A stretch of DNA of 50,616 bases from an uncultured Clostridia bacterium (lineage in GTDB: Bacteria; Bacillota; Clostridia; Saccharofermentanales; Saccharofermentanaceae): assembly GCA_947303255.1 (NCBI GenBank), contig CAMYXL010000011.1, forward strand, positions 1 through 50,616, written 5' to 3'. The notes beneath the pieces were generated by a model, which saw nothing but the letters and a program-made list of their open reading frames with translations, ran no database searches and was not told where the DNA came from. Below are positions 35,118-42,953 of the stretch, in pieces. The first letter of the stretch is position 1. The number at the start of each line of letters is the position of its first letter. The position numbers and the translations under genes were made by a program.

Positions 35118-37355
35118 TTAGATGAAAATGATATTGTCGATGTAGATCTCACCGTTTCTGGAAGAATCCTCGATATAGATCTTGAGTTCGTCCAACTTGA
35201 TGTTGCCCTCGCCCTCGTAGTCCAGGATAAGTGTCTGCCAAGTAAGCTGCTGCTTGATGTCAGCCTCACCCTTGAAGCCTTCGATACGAAGCTTCTTCTT
35301 TGTCTGCTCCGGGTTAAACACATCGATGGAGATCCTTCTTCTTCTCGGAAGTTCCAGAGGTCCCATAATGGAAGAATATGAGAGCACCGGTTCGAATCCG
35401 TATAGACTGTTTTCAGTCTCGTATTTGATATGAAGCGAACTGCTTCCTTCTGTCTTATTCATGGTGTCGACATCGATCGCACCGTTACCCTTGAAGGTCC
35501 TGAATACCTTAAGCCTCTCAAACTCATCATCGCGTGTTTTCTTACCGACAAAAGTAAGGTTGTCGCATGATGCAAAGAACAGGTCAGGCGAATAGAATGC
35601 AGGATCTCTGTCGAACCTGAACGGCAGTACAGGAAGATCCATAAGGTTCTTGAATGTTGCCTCGTGAGGGAACGGATTAAATCCGTAAGTTACGCTGGTT
35701 GGTTCGCGGATATCGTCACGCCATACCATAACGCGTACACCGTGAAGGATCTTTGCCTTTGCAGGATAGAATACTCTGTCCTCACCGCAGACTGAAAAGC
35801 CTCTCAGGATGGACTCGTTTTCTGCAAGTCTTAAGCCGTCAGCAAGGTTATCAAAACTCAAGATGAGCTTATTGCCCGCACGCTCTGCACCGACACACTC
35901 AGGACATGACTTAGGCATCTTCTGCGTGAAGTGATTACCGAGTGCGACAACCGACAATCTCTTACCCAAAGTAAAGCTCTTCGTCTTATCAGGAAGGAGA
36001 AGATCATGACAGCTGACGATACCTGTCGGCATTGTAAGTCTACGCAAGAAAGCAGTCAGATTCTCATTAAATTCCAATACGGAATAAGGCTCATCGATAT
36101 CAACTGCATCCGGGTGCATGGCAACCACAAAGAAAGACGGCATAAGGTCATCTTCCATTACTTCCTTCGGCTCGAAAACACTGACCAGTGTCTCGAGAAG
36201 ACCCATGAGCAAGAGGTCATATCTGGAGAATTTCCACTCCTCGTTATTCGGAGCAAAACACATGCCGCGGATAGTAAGTCTCGAAAGCGGAGCAAGCTTC
36301 GCATTGTACATCGTGGACACGCGGAACTTTGGTTTGATGTAACGAACTTCTTCCTTCTTTTTCGAAGAGGTCTCTTTTCCGAAAAGGTTAAAATCAAGAG
36401 ACATCGCAGCACTTGCGGAAAGCGGCTCGGATGTCTTCTTATCGTCCTTCTTGCCCGATTCGGAGTTAGGGAAATCAAGAGTGGAACCGTCATTATCTTC
36501 GTTCGTGAGTTCCTGGAGTCTTTCCTTCTTCTCAAGGTCAAAATCCATGACTTCCTTGTTCTCTTTTATCTCAGTCGTAAGCTTGGCGATCTGGTTTCTC
36601 TCCTTATCCTCGTCAAGCAAAGCTTCGTATGTATTCTTGTCGATCAAAAGACCCTGTGATTCCAAAAGATCGTGAAGAGCAACTTCGTGTTCGGTTGCTT
36701 CCTTGCAGATCCATGAAAGGATCGTGGAATCAGCACAGGAAAGATCTACTACTCCGACAGGATAATGGATCTGCTCAGCAAGTTCATAAGCAAACGAGAA
36801 TGCACTTGAAGATACGAGCGACAATTCCTTAGTGTCGGTAACCTTGATCCAGCTTACATCTTTGTAGTATGACTTAGGCTCATACGGAAGATCTTTCATC
36901 TCGTCATTAAGACCATTTCTCTGAGGAGTCAGGAAACGGATAAGGCTCATGACATTTCTCTTCATCGGAGCTGCCGGAGCATTGGCCTTACAGATCGGAA
37001 CAGAAAGAAGTTCCGAACCTAAGAATACCCATACGTCTCCGCATCGGATATCCTTGATCGTCACGTTCTCCGAAAAGCATGTGAAGATGAAAGTATATGT
37101 ATCGGTAGACGCCTTGTAAGGCGGAACTTTAAACTCAAAACGACCCTTGCCCGAAGTAGTTGTCTCCAGACTTAAGATAACACCGTACTCGGTATCGAGT
37201 TTTGAAACTCGTCTTCCGTCGGTAGGATCTTTTACGATCTCCAATGTTATCGTGGCACTTGGCGCTGCATAACCGTTGATGACAAGTTCAACTCCCTGTT
37301 GAAAGACACTCTTCTCGGTAAGCCAGCTTGGCAAAACGATAGGGTTTATATCCAT
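35118..37355 (-). CDS. Sialate O-acetylesterase-like protein, probably non-catalytic
   Basis: The 745-aa protein has no signal peptide. Its plan follows sialate O-acetylesterases: an N-terminal beta domain (VFQQGVELVINGYAAPSATIT matches the FLQ-x-VWG-A-PG segment), then GDVWVFLGSELLSVP where active enzymes have GDVW-x-GQSNM-x-P, YPVGVVDLSCADSTILSW, YNAKLAPLSRLTIRGMCFAP (usual GviWYQGE-N), and GKRLSVVAL. The catalytic Ser of GQSN and the D-x-H region are replaced (GSELL; DLLLPDKTKSF), so hydrolysis is unlikely. A charged linker (about residues 245-340) interrupts it, and residues about 590-745 form a CBM-like beta domain. Its start faces a divergent AraC gene. Confidence 0.7.
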   Translation of the reverse strand: MDINPIVLPSWLTEKSVFQQGVELVINGYAAPSATITLEIVKDPTDGRRVSKLDTEYGVILSLETTTSGKGRFEFKVPPYKASTDTYTFIFTCFSENVTIKDIRCGDVWVFLGSELLSVPICKANAPAAPMKRNVMSLIRFLTPQRNGLNDEMKDLPYEPKSYYKDVSWIKVTDTKELSLVSSSAFSFAYELAEQIHYPVGVVDLSCADSTILSWICKEATEHEVALHDLLESQGLLIDKNTYEALLDEDKERNQIAKLTTEIKENKEVMDFDLEKKERLQELTNEDNDGSTLDFPNSESGKKDDKKTSEPLSASAAMSLDFNLFGKETSSKKKEEVRYIKPKFRVSTMYNAKLAPLSRLTIRGMCFAPNNEEWKFSRYDLLLMGLLETLVSVFEPKEVMEDDLMPSFFVVAMHPDAVDIDEPYSVLEFNENLTAFLRRLTMPTGIVSCHDLLLPDKTKSFTLGKRLSVVALGNHFTQKMPKSCPECVGAERAGNKLILSFDNLADGLRLAENESILRGFSVCGEDRVFYPAKAKILHGVRVMVWRDDIREPTSVTYGFNPFPHEATFKNLMDLPVLPFRFDRDPAFYSPDLFFASCDNLTFVGKKTRDDEFERLKVFRTFKGNGAIDVDTMNKTEGSSSLHIKYETENSLYGFEPVLSYSSIMGPLELPRRRRISIDVFNPEQTKKKLRIEGFKGEADIKQQLTWQTLILDYEGEGNIKLDELKIYIEDSSRNGEIYIDNIIFI

Positions 37356-37394
37356 TTGTGCGACCCTCTTTTATTACTTTTTTCCTAATTTATT

Positions 37395-37400
37395 ATTATA
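37395..37400 (-). promoter_or_regulatory. Candidate -10 box of the esterase-like operon
   Basis: TATAAT on the minus strand lies about 40 bases upstream of ATG 37355. The -35 region is poor, consistent with activator-dependent transcription by an AraC protein (inference). Confidence 0.4.
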
Positions 37401-37415
37401 CATAATGGCTTAATT

Positions 37416-37438
37416 TTTTTCACGTACGTTGTGAAAAA
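37416..37438. promoter_or_regulatory. Inverted repeat between divergent operons
   Basis: TTTTTCAC (37416-37423) and GTGAAAAA (37431-37438) form a perfect 8-bp inverted repeat around 7 bases. It overlaps the -35 area of the esterase-like operon and lies about 55 bp from the divergent AraC promoter. It is a candidate operator for one of the two AraC regulators. Confidence 0.5.
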
Positions 37439-37490
37439 GACGAAAATATCAAAAAGTAGACAAATTTTCATTAAAAACAATAAAATTTAA

Positions 37491-37519
37491 TTGGAAATGA
37501 GAAGAAAATGTGATATATT
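37491..37519 (+). promoter_or_regulatory. Promoter of the 307-aa AraC gene
   Basis: TTGGAA (37491-37496) and TATATT (37514-37519) are 17 bp apart and 55 bases upstream of the chosen ATG 37575. Confidence 0.6.
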
Positions 37520-37574
37520 CCTTACAAAATTGTGAAATGGTTGCGCTTTTTTGAAGTATGTCGGAGGGCTTCAT

Positions 37575-38498
37575 ATGAACTCAGAACCATATGTATACAC
37601 GTCAAACACCGCAGTAGAGGGCATTCCGTACGAAAACGTTCGTCAGGAAAAGCAAAACGATTTTTTCTGTTTTCTTTCAGATTTTGACCTGACCGATCGT
37701 TACCACCGTCCAATAATCGAGCCACATTACCAAGCTTATCTCGAATTGATCTATGTCGTTTCCGGAGAATTAAAGACAATTATCAACAACGAAACTCTCA
37801 TGGGAGTATCGGGTGATCTCATTGTTATCGCTCCTGGCGAAGTGCATTCTTTCGAGCGTAAGAGAGGTTGCAAATACGTATGTATACAGGTAGATCTTCC
37901 GTTCATCTTCAGCGGTATCCTCTCACCTGTCGAGTTTAAGTATCTCCTTCCGTTTAATTCAAACAACTTCCCTTCAACTCACATCTTCAGAGCTGAAGAG
38001 ATCGACATGACGGATATTCCTAAGCACATCAAGACTGTATATCACGAGAACGAGAGTAAAGACCGTCTCTCACGTCTTTCCATAAGGACAAGTCTTTCAG
38101 CTGTTTGTCTCTACATCCTTAAGAAGTGGGAATCCATGAGCAACAACGAAGACCTCGAGCCTAAGAACAGCAAGCTTGCAAAACTTGCTCCTGTCCTTGA
38201 AGTCGTTAACCGCGAATATAACAGGAACATCAGAGCTATTGAGATGGCTAACCTCGTTCATATGAGCACCAGCTATTTCTCCCGTTACTTCAGCGCAGCT
38301 GTCGGAATGGGATTTACTGAATACCTTAACTTTGTAAGGATCCACGAAGCTCAGCGTCTTCTTGTTTCTACAGATGATACGATCGCAGAGATCTCATTTA
38401 AGGTGGGATTTTCCAACACGAGTTACTTCATCACACAGTTCAAGAGACAGTTCCAGACTTCTCCTAAAAAGTACAGACAGCGTTATTCAAATAAATAA
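37575..38498 (+). CDS. AraC-family transcription regulator (307 aa)
   Basis: The protein has a cupin-like ligand domain (about residues 45-125, HYQAYLELIYVVSGEL and VIAPGEVHSFERKRG) and a C-terminal double helix-turn-helix (IRAIEMANLVHMSTSYFSRYF and IAEISFKVGFSNTSYFITQF, ending TSPKKYRQRY). I chose ATG 37575 because GGAGGG (37563-37568) is six bases upstream; the TTG at 37551 has no ribosome site. It is divergent from the esterase-like operon and probably regulates it. Its stop abuts the DeoR stop with no space between. Confidence 0.9.
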   Translation: MNSEPYVYTSNTAVEGIPYENVRQEKQNDFFCFLSDFDLTDRYHRPIIEPHYQAYLELIYVVSGELKTIINNETLMGVSGDLIVIAPGEVHSFERKRGCKYVCIQVDLPFIFSGILSPVEFKYLLPFNSNNFPSTHIFRAEEIDMTDIPKHIKTVYHENESKDRLSRLSIRTSLSAVCLYILKKWESMSNNEDLEPKNSKLAKLAPVLEVVNREYNRNIRAIEMANLVHMSTSYFSRYFSAAVGMGFTEYLNFVRIHEAQRLLVSTDDTIAEISFKVGFSNTSYFITQFKRQFQTSPKKYRQRYSNK

Positions 38499-39272
38499 TT
38501 ACTTGGCGATAATAACGTTGACTCCATGCTCATGGAATTCTTCAACGTCTTCCAGCTTGATCTTGGAATCAGTAATAAGGTAGTCGATCCTCTCGATCGG
38601 GATAAATGCAGATGCAGAATCCGCACCGATCTTTGTAGAGTCGACAAGTGCTACTATGTGCTTACATCTTTCAGCACACATTCTCTTTAATTCCAGCTCG
38701 AAAAAGTTGTTTCCCGAAAGACCGATGTCTGCGGAACAACCGTTACCTGATACAAAATAGTAATCACCGCTCAAACGGTTAACCATCTCACGGCTTACAA
38801 CTCCCTCGATCGCACCTGAGTGTGGTCTCAGCATGCCTCCGATGAGGATGATGGATTTGAAGTTGTTGTGATGCTGAAGTTCCATAGCGGTATGGATACC
38901 GTTCGTTACTACAGTAACGTCGTCGGTGTACTTAAGATACGGTATCATATGAAAAGTCGTTGAGCTGGCATCCATGAAGATCGTATCGCCGGAACCTACA
39001 AGTTCAGCTGCTGCACGACCGATAGCTGTCTTCTCATCAACGTGGGTAATGGAACGCACCATGTAGTTTTCAGTGAACTGCTCGTGCTTCTCCTGAGGAA
39101 GCTTAACACCACCATGGTAACGAACGATAGCGCCCTCCCTGGCGAGATCTCTAAGATCTGTACGGATAGTCGCGCCTGTAACACCGAGCCTGTCAGAAAG
39201 CTCAGTTGTCTTGATAGTTCCGACCTCAGCCAAGAGGTCAAGTATTTGTTTTCTGCGTTCCAAATTAATCAT
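38499..39272 (-). CDS. DeoR-family transcription regulator
   Basis: With start ATG 39272 the protein has 257 aa. It begins MINLERRKQILDLLAEVG, the usual DeoR N-terminus, has the helix-turn-helix (TTELSDRLGVTGATIRTDLRDL) and the sugar-phosphate sensor domain (VGSGDTIFMDASSTTFHMIPYL, DIGLSGNNFFELELKRM, VDSTKIG). An ATG at 39320 extends the frame, but a strong promoter (39279-39307) lies inside that extension, which argues for 39272. The -10 box ends six bases before the ATG, so the mRNA would be leaderless. Two direct repeats overlap the promoter. Confidence 0.88.
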   Translation of the reverse strand: MINLERRKQILDLLAEVGTIKTTELSDRLGVTGATIRTDLRDLAREGAIVRYHGGVKLPQEKHEQFTENYMVRSITHVDEKTAIGRAAAELVGSGDTIFMDASSTTFHMIPYLKYTDDVTVVTNGIHTAMELQHHNNFKSIILIGGMLRPHSGAIEGVVSREMVNRLSGDYYFVSGNGCSADIGLSGNNFFELELKRMCAERCKHIVALVDSTKIGADSASAFIPIERIDYLITDSKIKLEDVEEFHEHGVNVIIAK

Positions 39273-39278
39273 GGTGAC

Positions 39279-39307
39279 ATAATAACTTGCTGTTTTCACT
39301 TTGTCAA
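39279..39307 (-). promoter_or_regulatory. Promoter of the DeoR gene
   Basis: On the minus strand TTGACA (opposite 39302-39307) and TATTAT (opposite 39279-39284) are spaced 17 bp. Only six bases separate the -10 box from ATG 39272. Confidence 0.72.
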
Positions 39308-39332
39308 TCAAATCTTTCATTTGTTTTCACTT
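39291..39332. repeat. Direct repeats TGTTTTCACTT, candidate DeoR operator
   Basis: The 11-bp word TGTTTTCACTT occurs at 39291-39301 and again at 39322-39332, 31 bp apart (three helical turns). The first lies in the promoter spacer and the second just upstream of the -35 box. DeoR-family proteins commonly bind direct repeats, so autoregulation is likely (inference). Confidence 0.6.
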
Positions 39333-39367
39333 GATAACAAAGATCTACAAAATCACCAAAATCGGGA

Positions 39368-40234
39368 TCAGTGGCTTAACATTATCTCATCAATTGTGGA
39401 TACGGTTATAAACGTATTGTCGCCCAATCCTTTTATATATTCCCTGAACTTCTGAAGTTCGAAATAAGTAACATAACAGATGATCGTCTTGTTTCCGCCT
39501 GATACAGCACCGGACGAATCCATGATGGTGCATGTCTTTTTCATATCCTTACGGATCCAGTTGACGATCTTATTAGGATTTTTGGTAATGATGGTAACCT
39601 GCTTGATCGCTTCAAACCTGTCGGTAAAGTGATCGATAACTGCAGTCGCTACGATATAAACGAGAAGACTTAAAAGCGAACTGTTTCTGTTTATGAGGAA
39701 GAATGCCGCGAGATAAACACATGCGTTAAATACGAGAAGTATTCCCGTCATGCTCATGTTTATTCCCTTCTTCTCGGAAAGCTTACTGACGATAAGGTTC
39801 GCGAGTATCTCTGATCCGTCGATACATCCTCCGAATCGAAGGATTATGGAAAGGCCTCCACCAAGGATCGCGCCTCCGAAGATAACTGCGATAAAGTGCT
39901 CTGTGTTAAGCTCAAAACTGATGGCTTCAAATATCGCGAGACCTGCCATATAAGCAAGAGATCCCGTAACAGCTTTTATAAGAAATCTTCTTCCCATCTT
40001 CACTCCGCCGATGATCAAGAACGGCAGAAGGATAATGAATACAGACAACGACAGATTAAGTCCCGTAAGCTTACTTACGATGATCGCGATACCCGCTGTT
40101 CCGTAATCGATCGCATCGTTAGGAAGGAGGATGCATGCAACGGAAAATGCCGCCATGAATGCTCCGATTATTATCATGAATAATGAGAATATCAATTCGT
40201 AAAAACGCTTGTTCATCTGCTTTTTTAAGATCAA
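39368..40234 (-). CDS. YitT family membrane protein
   Basis: The 288-aa protein has five or six membrane helices in the first 195 residues (DUF161-type: GTAGIAIIVSKLTGLNLS, GGGLSIILRFGGCIDGSEILA) and a C-terminal cytosolic DUF2179 domain of about 80 residues (VTIITKNPNKIVNWI, GGNKTIICYVTYFELQKFREYI). YitT proteins are widespread in Firmicutes and thought to be transporters; the substrate is unknown. The TTG start at 40234 overlaps the TetR stop codon (TTGA); ATG six codons later (MNKRF) is an alternative. It is third in the TetR-controlled operon. Confidence 0.9.
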   Translation of the reverse strand: MILKKQMNKRFYELIFSLFMIIIGAFMAAFSVACILLPNDAIDYGTAGIAIIVSKLTGLNLSLSVFIILLPFLIIGGVKMGRRFLIKAVTGSLAYMAGLAIFEAISFELNTEHFIAVIFGGAILGGGLSIILRFGGCIDGSEILANLIVSKLSEKKGINMSMTGILLVFNACVYLAAFFLINRNSSLLSLLVYIVATAVIDHFTDRFEAIKQVTIITKNPNKIVNWIRKDMKKTCTIMDSSGAVSGGNKTIICYVTYFELQKFREYIKGLGDNTFITVSTIDEIMLSH

Positions 40235-40806
40235 CGAATGAGTATGTCGCCAAGTATCTTATCTTCCCAGTCGAAAGACACTTCAACTCCTGACATACAC
40301 GCTATGGAAGCTAGTCCGTGAACGGATGACCATAACGACAGAAGATCTATTTCCTTTTCTTCTTTTGTCTTTTTTAAACCATGTTCCTTAAGATATTTTT
40401 TGTACGTATCCTTAAGAAGGAGAAACGGAGGATAATCGTCCTTGTTATCACTCTGAAGATGAGCCGTTATATTTTGATTTCCGAAAAGGAACTTAAAGTA
40501 GTCCGGATTCTTCACAAAGAAAGTCACGTAGCTTTTTCCCATGTTAACGAGTTTTTCATCAGCGTTCGAACTTTCTTCCAAAGCTTTTTCGAGAACTTCC
40601 ATAAAACTGTCGGTGACACTTTTTTTCATGGCTTCCAAGAGCTCTTCCTTATCCTTGAAATGAGAATAAGGCGCAGCATGAGACACGTTGCAGAAAGCCG
40701 CAACTTTACGAAGCGAGAGACTTCCCTCACCGCTTTCATTTATGATCTTTATGCCGGCATCGATAAGAGCCTGGCGAAGATTTCCATGATGATAACCGTC
40801 ACCCAT
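40231..40806 (-). CDS. TetR-family transcription regulator
   Basis: The 191-aa protein opens with YHHGNLRQALIDAGIKII and a helix-turn-helix (LSLRKVAAFCNVSHAAPYSHFKDKEELLEAM, residues about 28-58), typical of the TetR subgroup with a WHG-type C-terminal domain. The rest is a helical ligand-binding domain (SYVTFFVKNPDYFKFLF). It overlaps the hydrolase gene (TGATG) and YitT. Two 19-bp palindromes flank the operon promoter (41900-41952) and are its likely operators, so the operon is self-regulated. Confidence 0.9.
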   Translation of the reverse strand: MGDGYHHGNLRQALIDAGIKIINESGEGSLSLRKVAAFCNVSHAAPYSHFKDKEELLEAMKKSVTDSFMEVLEKALEESSNADEKLVNMGKSYVTFFVKNPDYFKFLFGNQNITAHLQSDNKDDYPPFLLLKDTYKKYLKEHGLKKTKEEKEIDLLSLWSSVHGLASIACMSGVEVSFDWEDKILGDILIR

Positions 40807-41885
40807 CAGATTGATTTCTCCTTTATCTGTTTTAATATATCACAAGTCATCAAAGGATTCTCCCAGAGAGGACTATGGGCCGCATTAGAAATCTTATAAA
40901 ACCCTTTGTCAGGAGCCGTCAATTTGTCGCAATAATCCTCGACAAGTTCCCACGGACAGTTGTAATCATATTCACCGCTTATGAAGTATGCAGGAACTTC
41001 AAGTTCAGGTATCTCTGTTCTGTAATCATAGTTTTTACTCTCTGTTTCGATCGGAGCTTTATCGTACATCTTAAGGCTTGGGACATATCCCAGTTTCTCT
41101 TTGATCGTATAGCATCTGCATGTGAGAACAGGAATTACGATACCTTCGAATTCACTTTTATTTCTGATGGTTCCGCCGCCTGCTTCATGTACGAGTTTTA
41201 CGTATGTTCCCCAGTCATTGCATTTGACCGAACCGTCATCAAGATGAGTAACGGCACTTTCAAGTTTTTTTAGCGAATTCTTATCATCATTATCCGTAAA
41301 TGTCTTCTTCATGAACTCATACATCAGCGTATCATTCTCACTTGAATCGGTTACACACTGAGCCATTCCGATATAAGCGTAATAATCTTCAGGGTATTCC
41401 TTTACTGTCTTCAGTGCGATCTTTGAGCCGCCGGAAAACCCCATGATAAATATCTTTTCTCTCGAAAACCTTTGCTTCAGATACAAGGTTACATCGTGAG
41501 TATCTTTAATGAGATTTTCCATTGTGATCTCGTCAGTATTTATGTCACTTCCGTACGCGATCCCCATTCCGCGGTAGTCCCAGTAGACGACCGTAAACTC
41601 GGATTCCAGATCCATATCTTTATACTTGTCGGTGAGAAAATAATCATCAGTGCCGGGACCGCTTGAGACCAAAAGAAGGACCGGATTATCCGTGTTCTTG
41701 CTGTTGATGAAAAAGCCGTTTGGTGCACCGTTTATATCCATGACAAACTTCTCGGAAAGACTTTTCTCTCCGTCGTATTTTCTTATCTTACCCGGGCTCA
41801 TTATTGCCCACACGGCAAATAAGATCACTAACAGTGCAACTATTCCGATCGCGACTCCCATGATTATCCTCCGGCTTTTTTTCAT
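40806..41885 (-). CDS. Membrane-anchored alpha/beta hydrolase
   Basis: The 359-aa protein has an N-terminal signal-anchor (about residues 7-29) and an outside-facing alpha/beta hydrolase domain. The triad is visible: Ser in GFSGGS (about residue 155), Asp in GEYDYN (about 313) and His in NAAHSP (about 340). The TVVYWDYRGMG segment is typical of proline-iminopeptidase-like members. The substrate is unknown, possibly a peptide or ester. It is first in the operon with TetR and YitT and is likely induced by the TetR ligand. Confidence 0.86.
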   Translation of the reverse strand: MKKSRRIIMGVAIGIVALLVILFAVWAIMSPGKIRKYDGEKSLSEKFVMDINGAPNGFFINSKNTDNPVLLLVSSGPGTDDYFLTDKYKDMDLESEFTVVYWDYRGMGIAYGSDINTDEITMENLIKDTHDVTLYLKQRFSREKIFIMGFSGGSKIALKTVKEYPEDYYAYIGMAQCVTDSSENDTLMYEFMKKTFTDNDDKNSLKKLESAVTHLDDGSVKCNDWGTYVKLVHEAGGGTIRNKSEFEGIVIPVLTCRCYTIKEKLGYVPSLKMYDKAPIETESKNYDYRTEIPELEVPAYFISGEYDYNCPWELVEDYCDKLTAPDKGFYKISNAAHSPLWENPLMTCDILKQIKEKSI

Positions 41886-41899
41886 TTCATCAGTCTCCT

Positions 41900-41952
41900 A
41901 TCTTTACAGTGTCAAGATGATTATATCAGTAATCTTTACACTGTCAAGATGA
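41900..41952. promoter_or_regulatory. Two tandem palindromic operators for the TetR regulator
   Basis: Two copies of a 21-bp sequence (41900-41920 and 41932-41952) differ only at the central base. Each contains the near-palindrome ATCTTTACA-n-TGTCAAGAT, with one mismatch between arms. Centre-to-centre spacing is 32 bp, three turns. The copies bracket the promoter at 41920-41947, and the right copy lies just upstream of the divergent deaminase gene. TetR-type operators commonly have this form. Confidence 0.72.
41920..41947 (-). promoter_or_regulatory. Promoter of the hydrolase-tetR-yitT operon
   Basis: On the minus strand a consensus TTGACA (opposite 41942-41947) and TATAAT (opposite 41920-41925) are 16 bp apart. 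The -35 box lies inside the right palindrome and the -10 box touches the left one, so binding would occlude polymerase. Confidence 0.78.
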
Positions 41953-41979
41953 AACAAACAGGGATATTCTTGATAACCG

Positions 41980-41988
41980 TGATAGAAT
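41980..41988 (+). promoter_or_regulatory. Candidate extended -10 of the deaminase gene
   Basis: TG-A-TAGAAT is 23 bases before ATG 42012. No clear -35 box is seen; the right TetR-type palindrome ends 28 bp upstream, so the regulator could also affect this gene. Confidence 0.35.
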
Positions 41989-42011
41989 GTTTATCAAAAA
42001 GGTCAAAACGC

Positions 42012-42953
42012 ATGGAAGATAATATGTTTTATGAAGGTCTGGTCGAAGAAGATATCGATAAGCTTCTAAGATCACCAAAAAGCGATCTACATAATCACTC
42101 AACAAAAGGATGCCGCATTGCCTGGCTGGAAAATAGGATCAACAGAAGCCTTCCGAAGCCGCCAGAAGTTTTCGACGGTCTTTGGGGAATGCAGGAATGG
42201 TTCACTTCTGAGATCAAGCCTTACTGCAGCGGCAGCGAAGGAATAATCATGAGGTGGGAAGGTTCTTTCGCGGAAGCTAAGAGAAACAACATCACCAGAT
42301 TAGCTATGAATTTCGGAGCAGCGGAGATCGAGCTTGTAGGCGGCATGGATGTCTTCAGGAAAATGGTCGACGGATATCACCAAGCTTATTGTCCGGATAG
42401 TGTTTTCGAGCCGGAACTTACATATGTATCCATGTGTGATGTTGATGAAGAGGTTTCTAAGATCGAGCAGTATATCTCGGACGGATATTTTAAGTCCATT
42501 GATGTGTGCGGCGGTGAGGATATTAAGCCTGTGGAAGATTTCCTGCCGCTATACAGGATGGCGGAAAAGTATCATCTGATAAAGAGGATGCACATCGGTG
42601 AGAGCGGCTCTGCAGAGGACGTAAGACGCGCCGTTGAGACTTTGAGTCTTAATGAGGTTCACCACGGAATCCATGCTTCGACTTCTGATGAAGTCATGAG
42701 GTTTCTCGCGGATAATAAGATACAGCTGAATGTCTGTCCGAGCAGTAATGTCATGCTCGGATATGCGCCAAGCTATAAAGATCATCCGATCAAGGTACTC
42801 TACGAAAACGGTGTCAGAGTAACGATCAACACTGATGATCTCCTGATCTTCGACAGCTCCATCGAGAATGAATATCTGAAACTATACCGTGCGGGTAATC
42901 TTAGTGCAGAACAGCTCGACGAGATTCGTAAGATCGGATTAGGAATCGCGTAA
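42012..42953 (+). CDS. Adenosine-deaminase-like amidohydrolase (313 aa)
   Basis: The protein shows the metal-dependent deaminase pattern of the adenosine/adenine deaminase superfamily: DLHNHSTKG near the N-terminus (HxH metal ligands at about 27 and 29), KRMHIGESG (the HxGE pair), HHGIHAS (ligand His), NVCPSSNVMLG and INTDDLLIF (metal Asp). The substrate is probably a purine nucleoside or base, but the spacing is divergent. I chose ATG 42012 (MEDNMFYEG) over the ATG at 41949, which falls within an operator repeat; an AAAAAGG ribosome site is about 9 bases upstream. It converges with the PAP2 gene, overlapping by 15 bp. Confidence 0.85.
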   Translation: MEDNMFYEGLVEEDIDKLLRSPKSDLHNHSTKGCRIAWLENRINRSLPKPPEVFDGLWGMQEWFTSEIKPYCSGSEGIIMRWEGSFAEAKRNNITRLAMNFGAAEIELVGGMDVFRKMVDGYHQAYCPDSVFEPELTYVSMCDVDEEVSKIEQYISDGYFKSIDVCGGEDIKPVEDFLPLYRMAEKYHLIKRMHIGESGSAEDVRRAVETLSLNEVHHGIHASTSDEVMRFLADNKIQLNVCPSSNVMLGYAPSYKDHPIKVLYENGVRVTINTDDLLIFDSSIENEYLKLYRAGNLSAEQLDEIRKIGLGIA

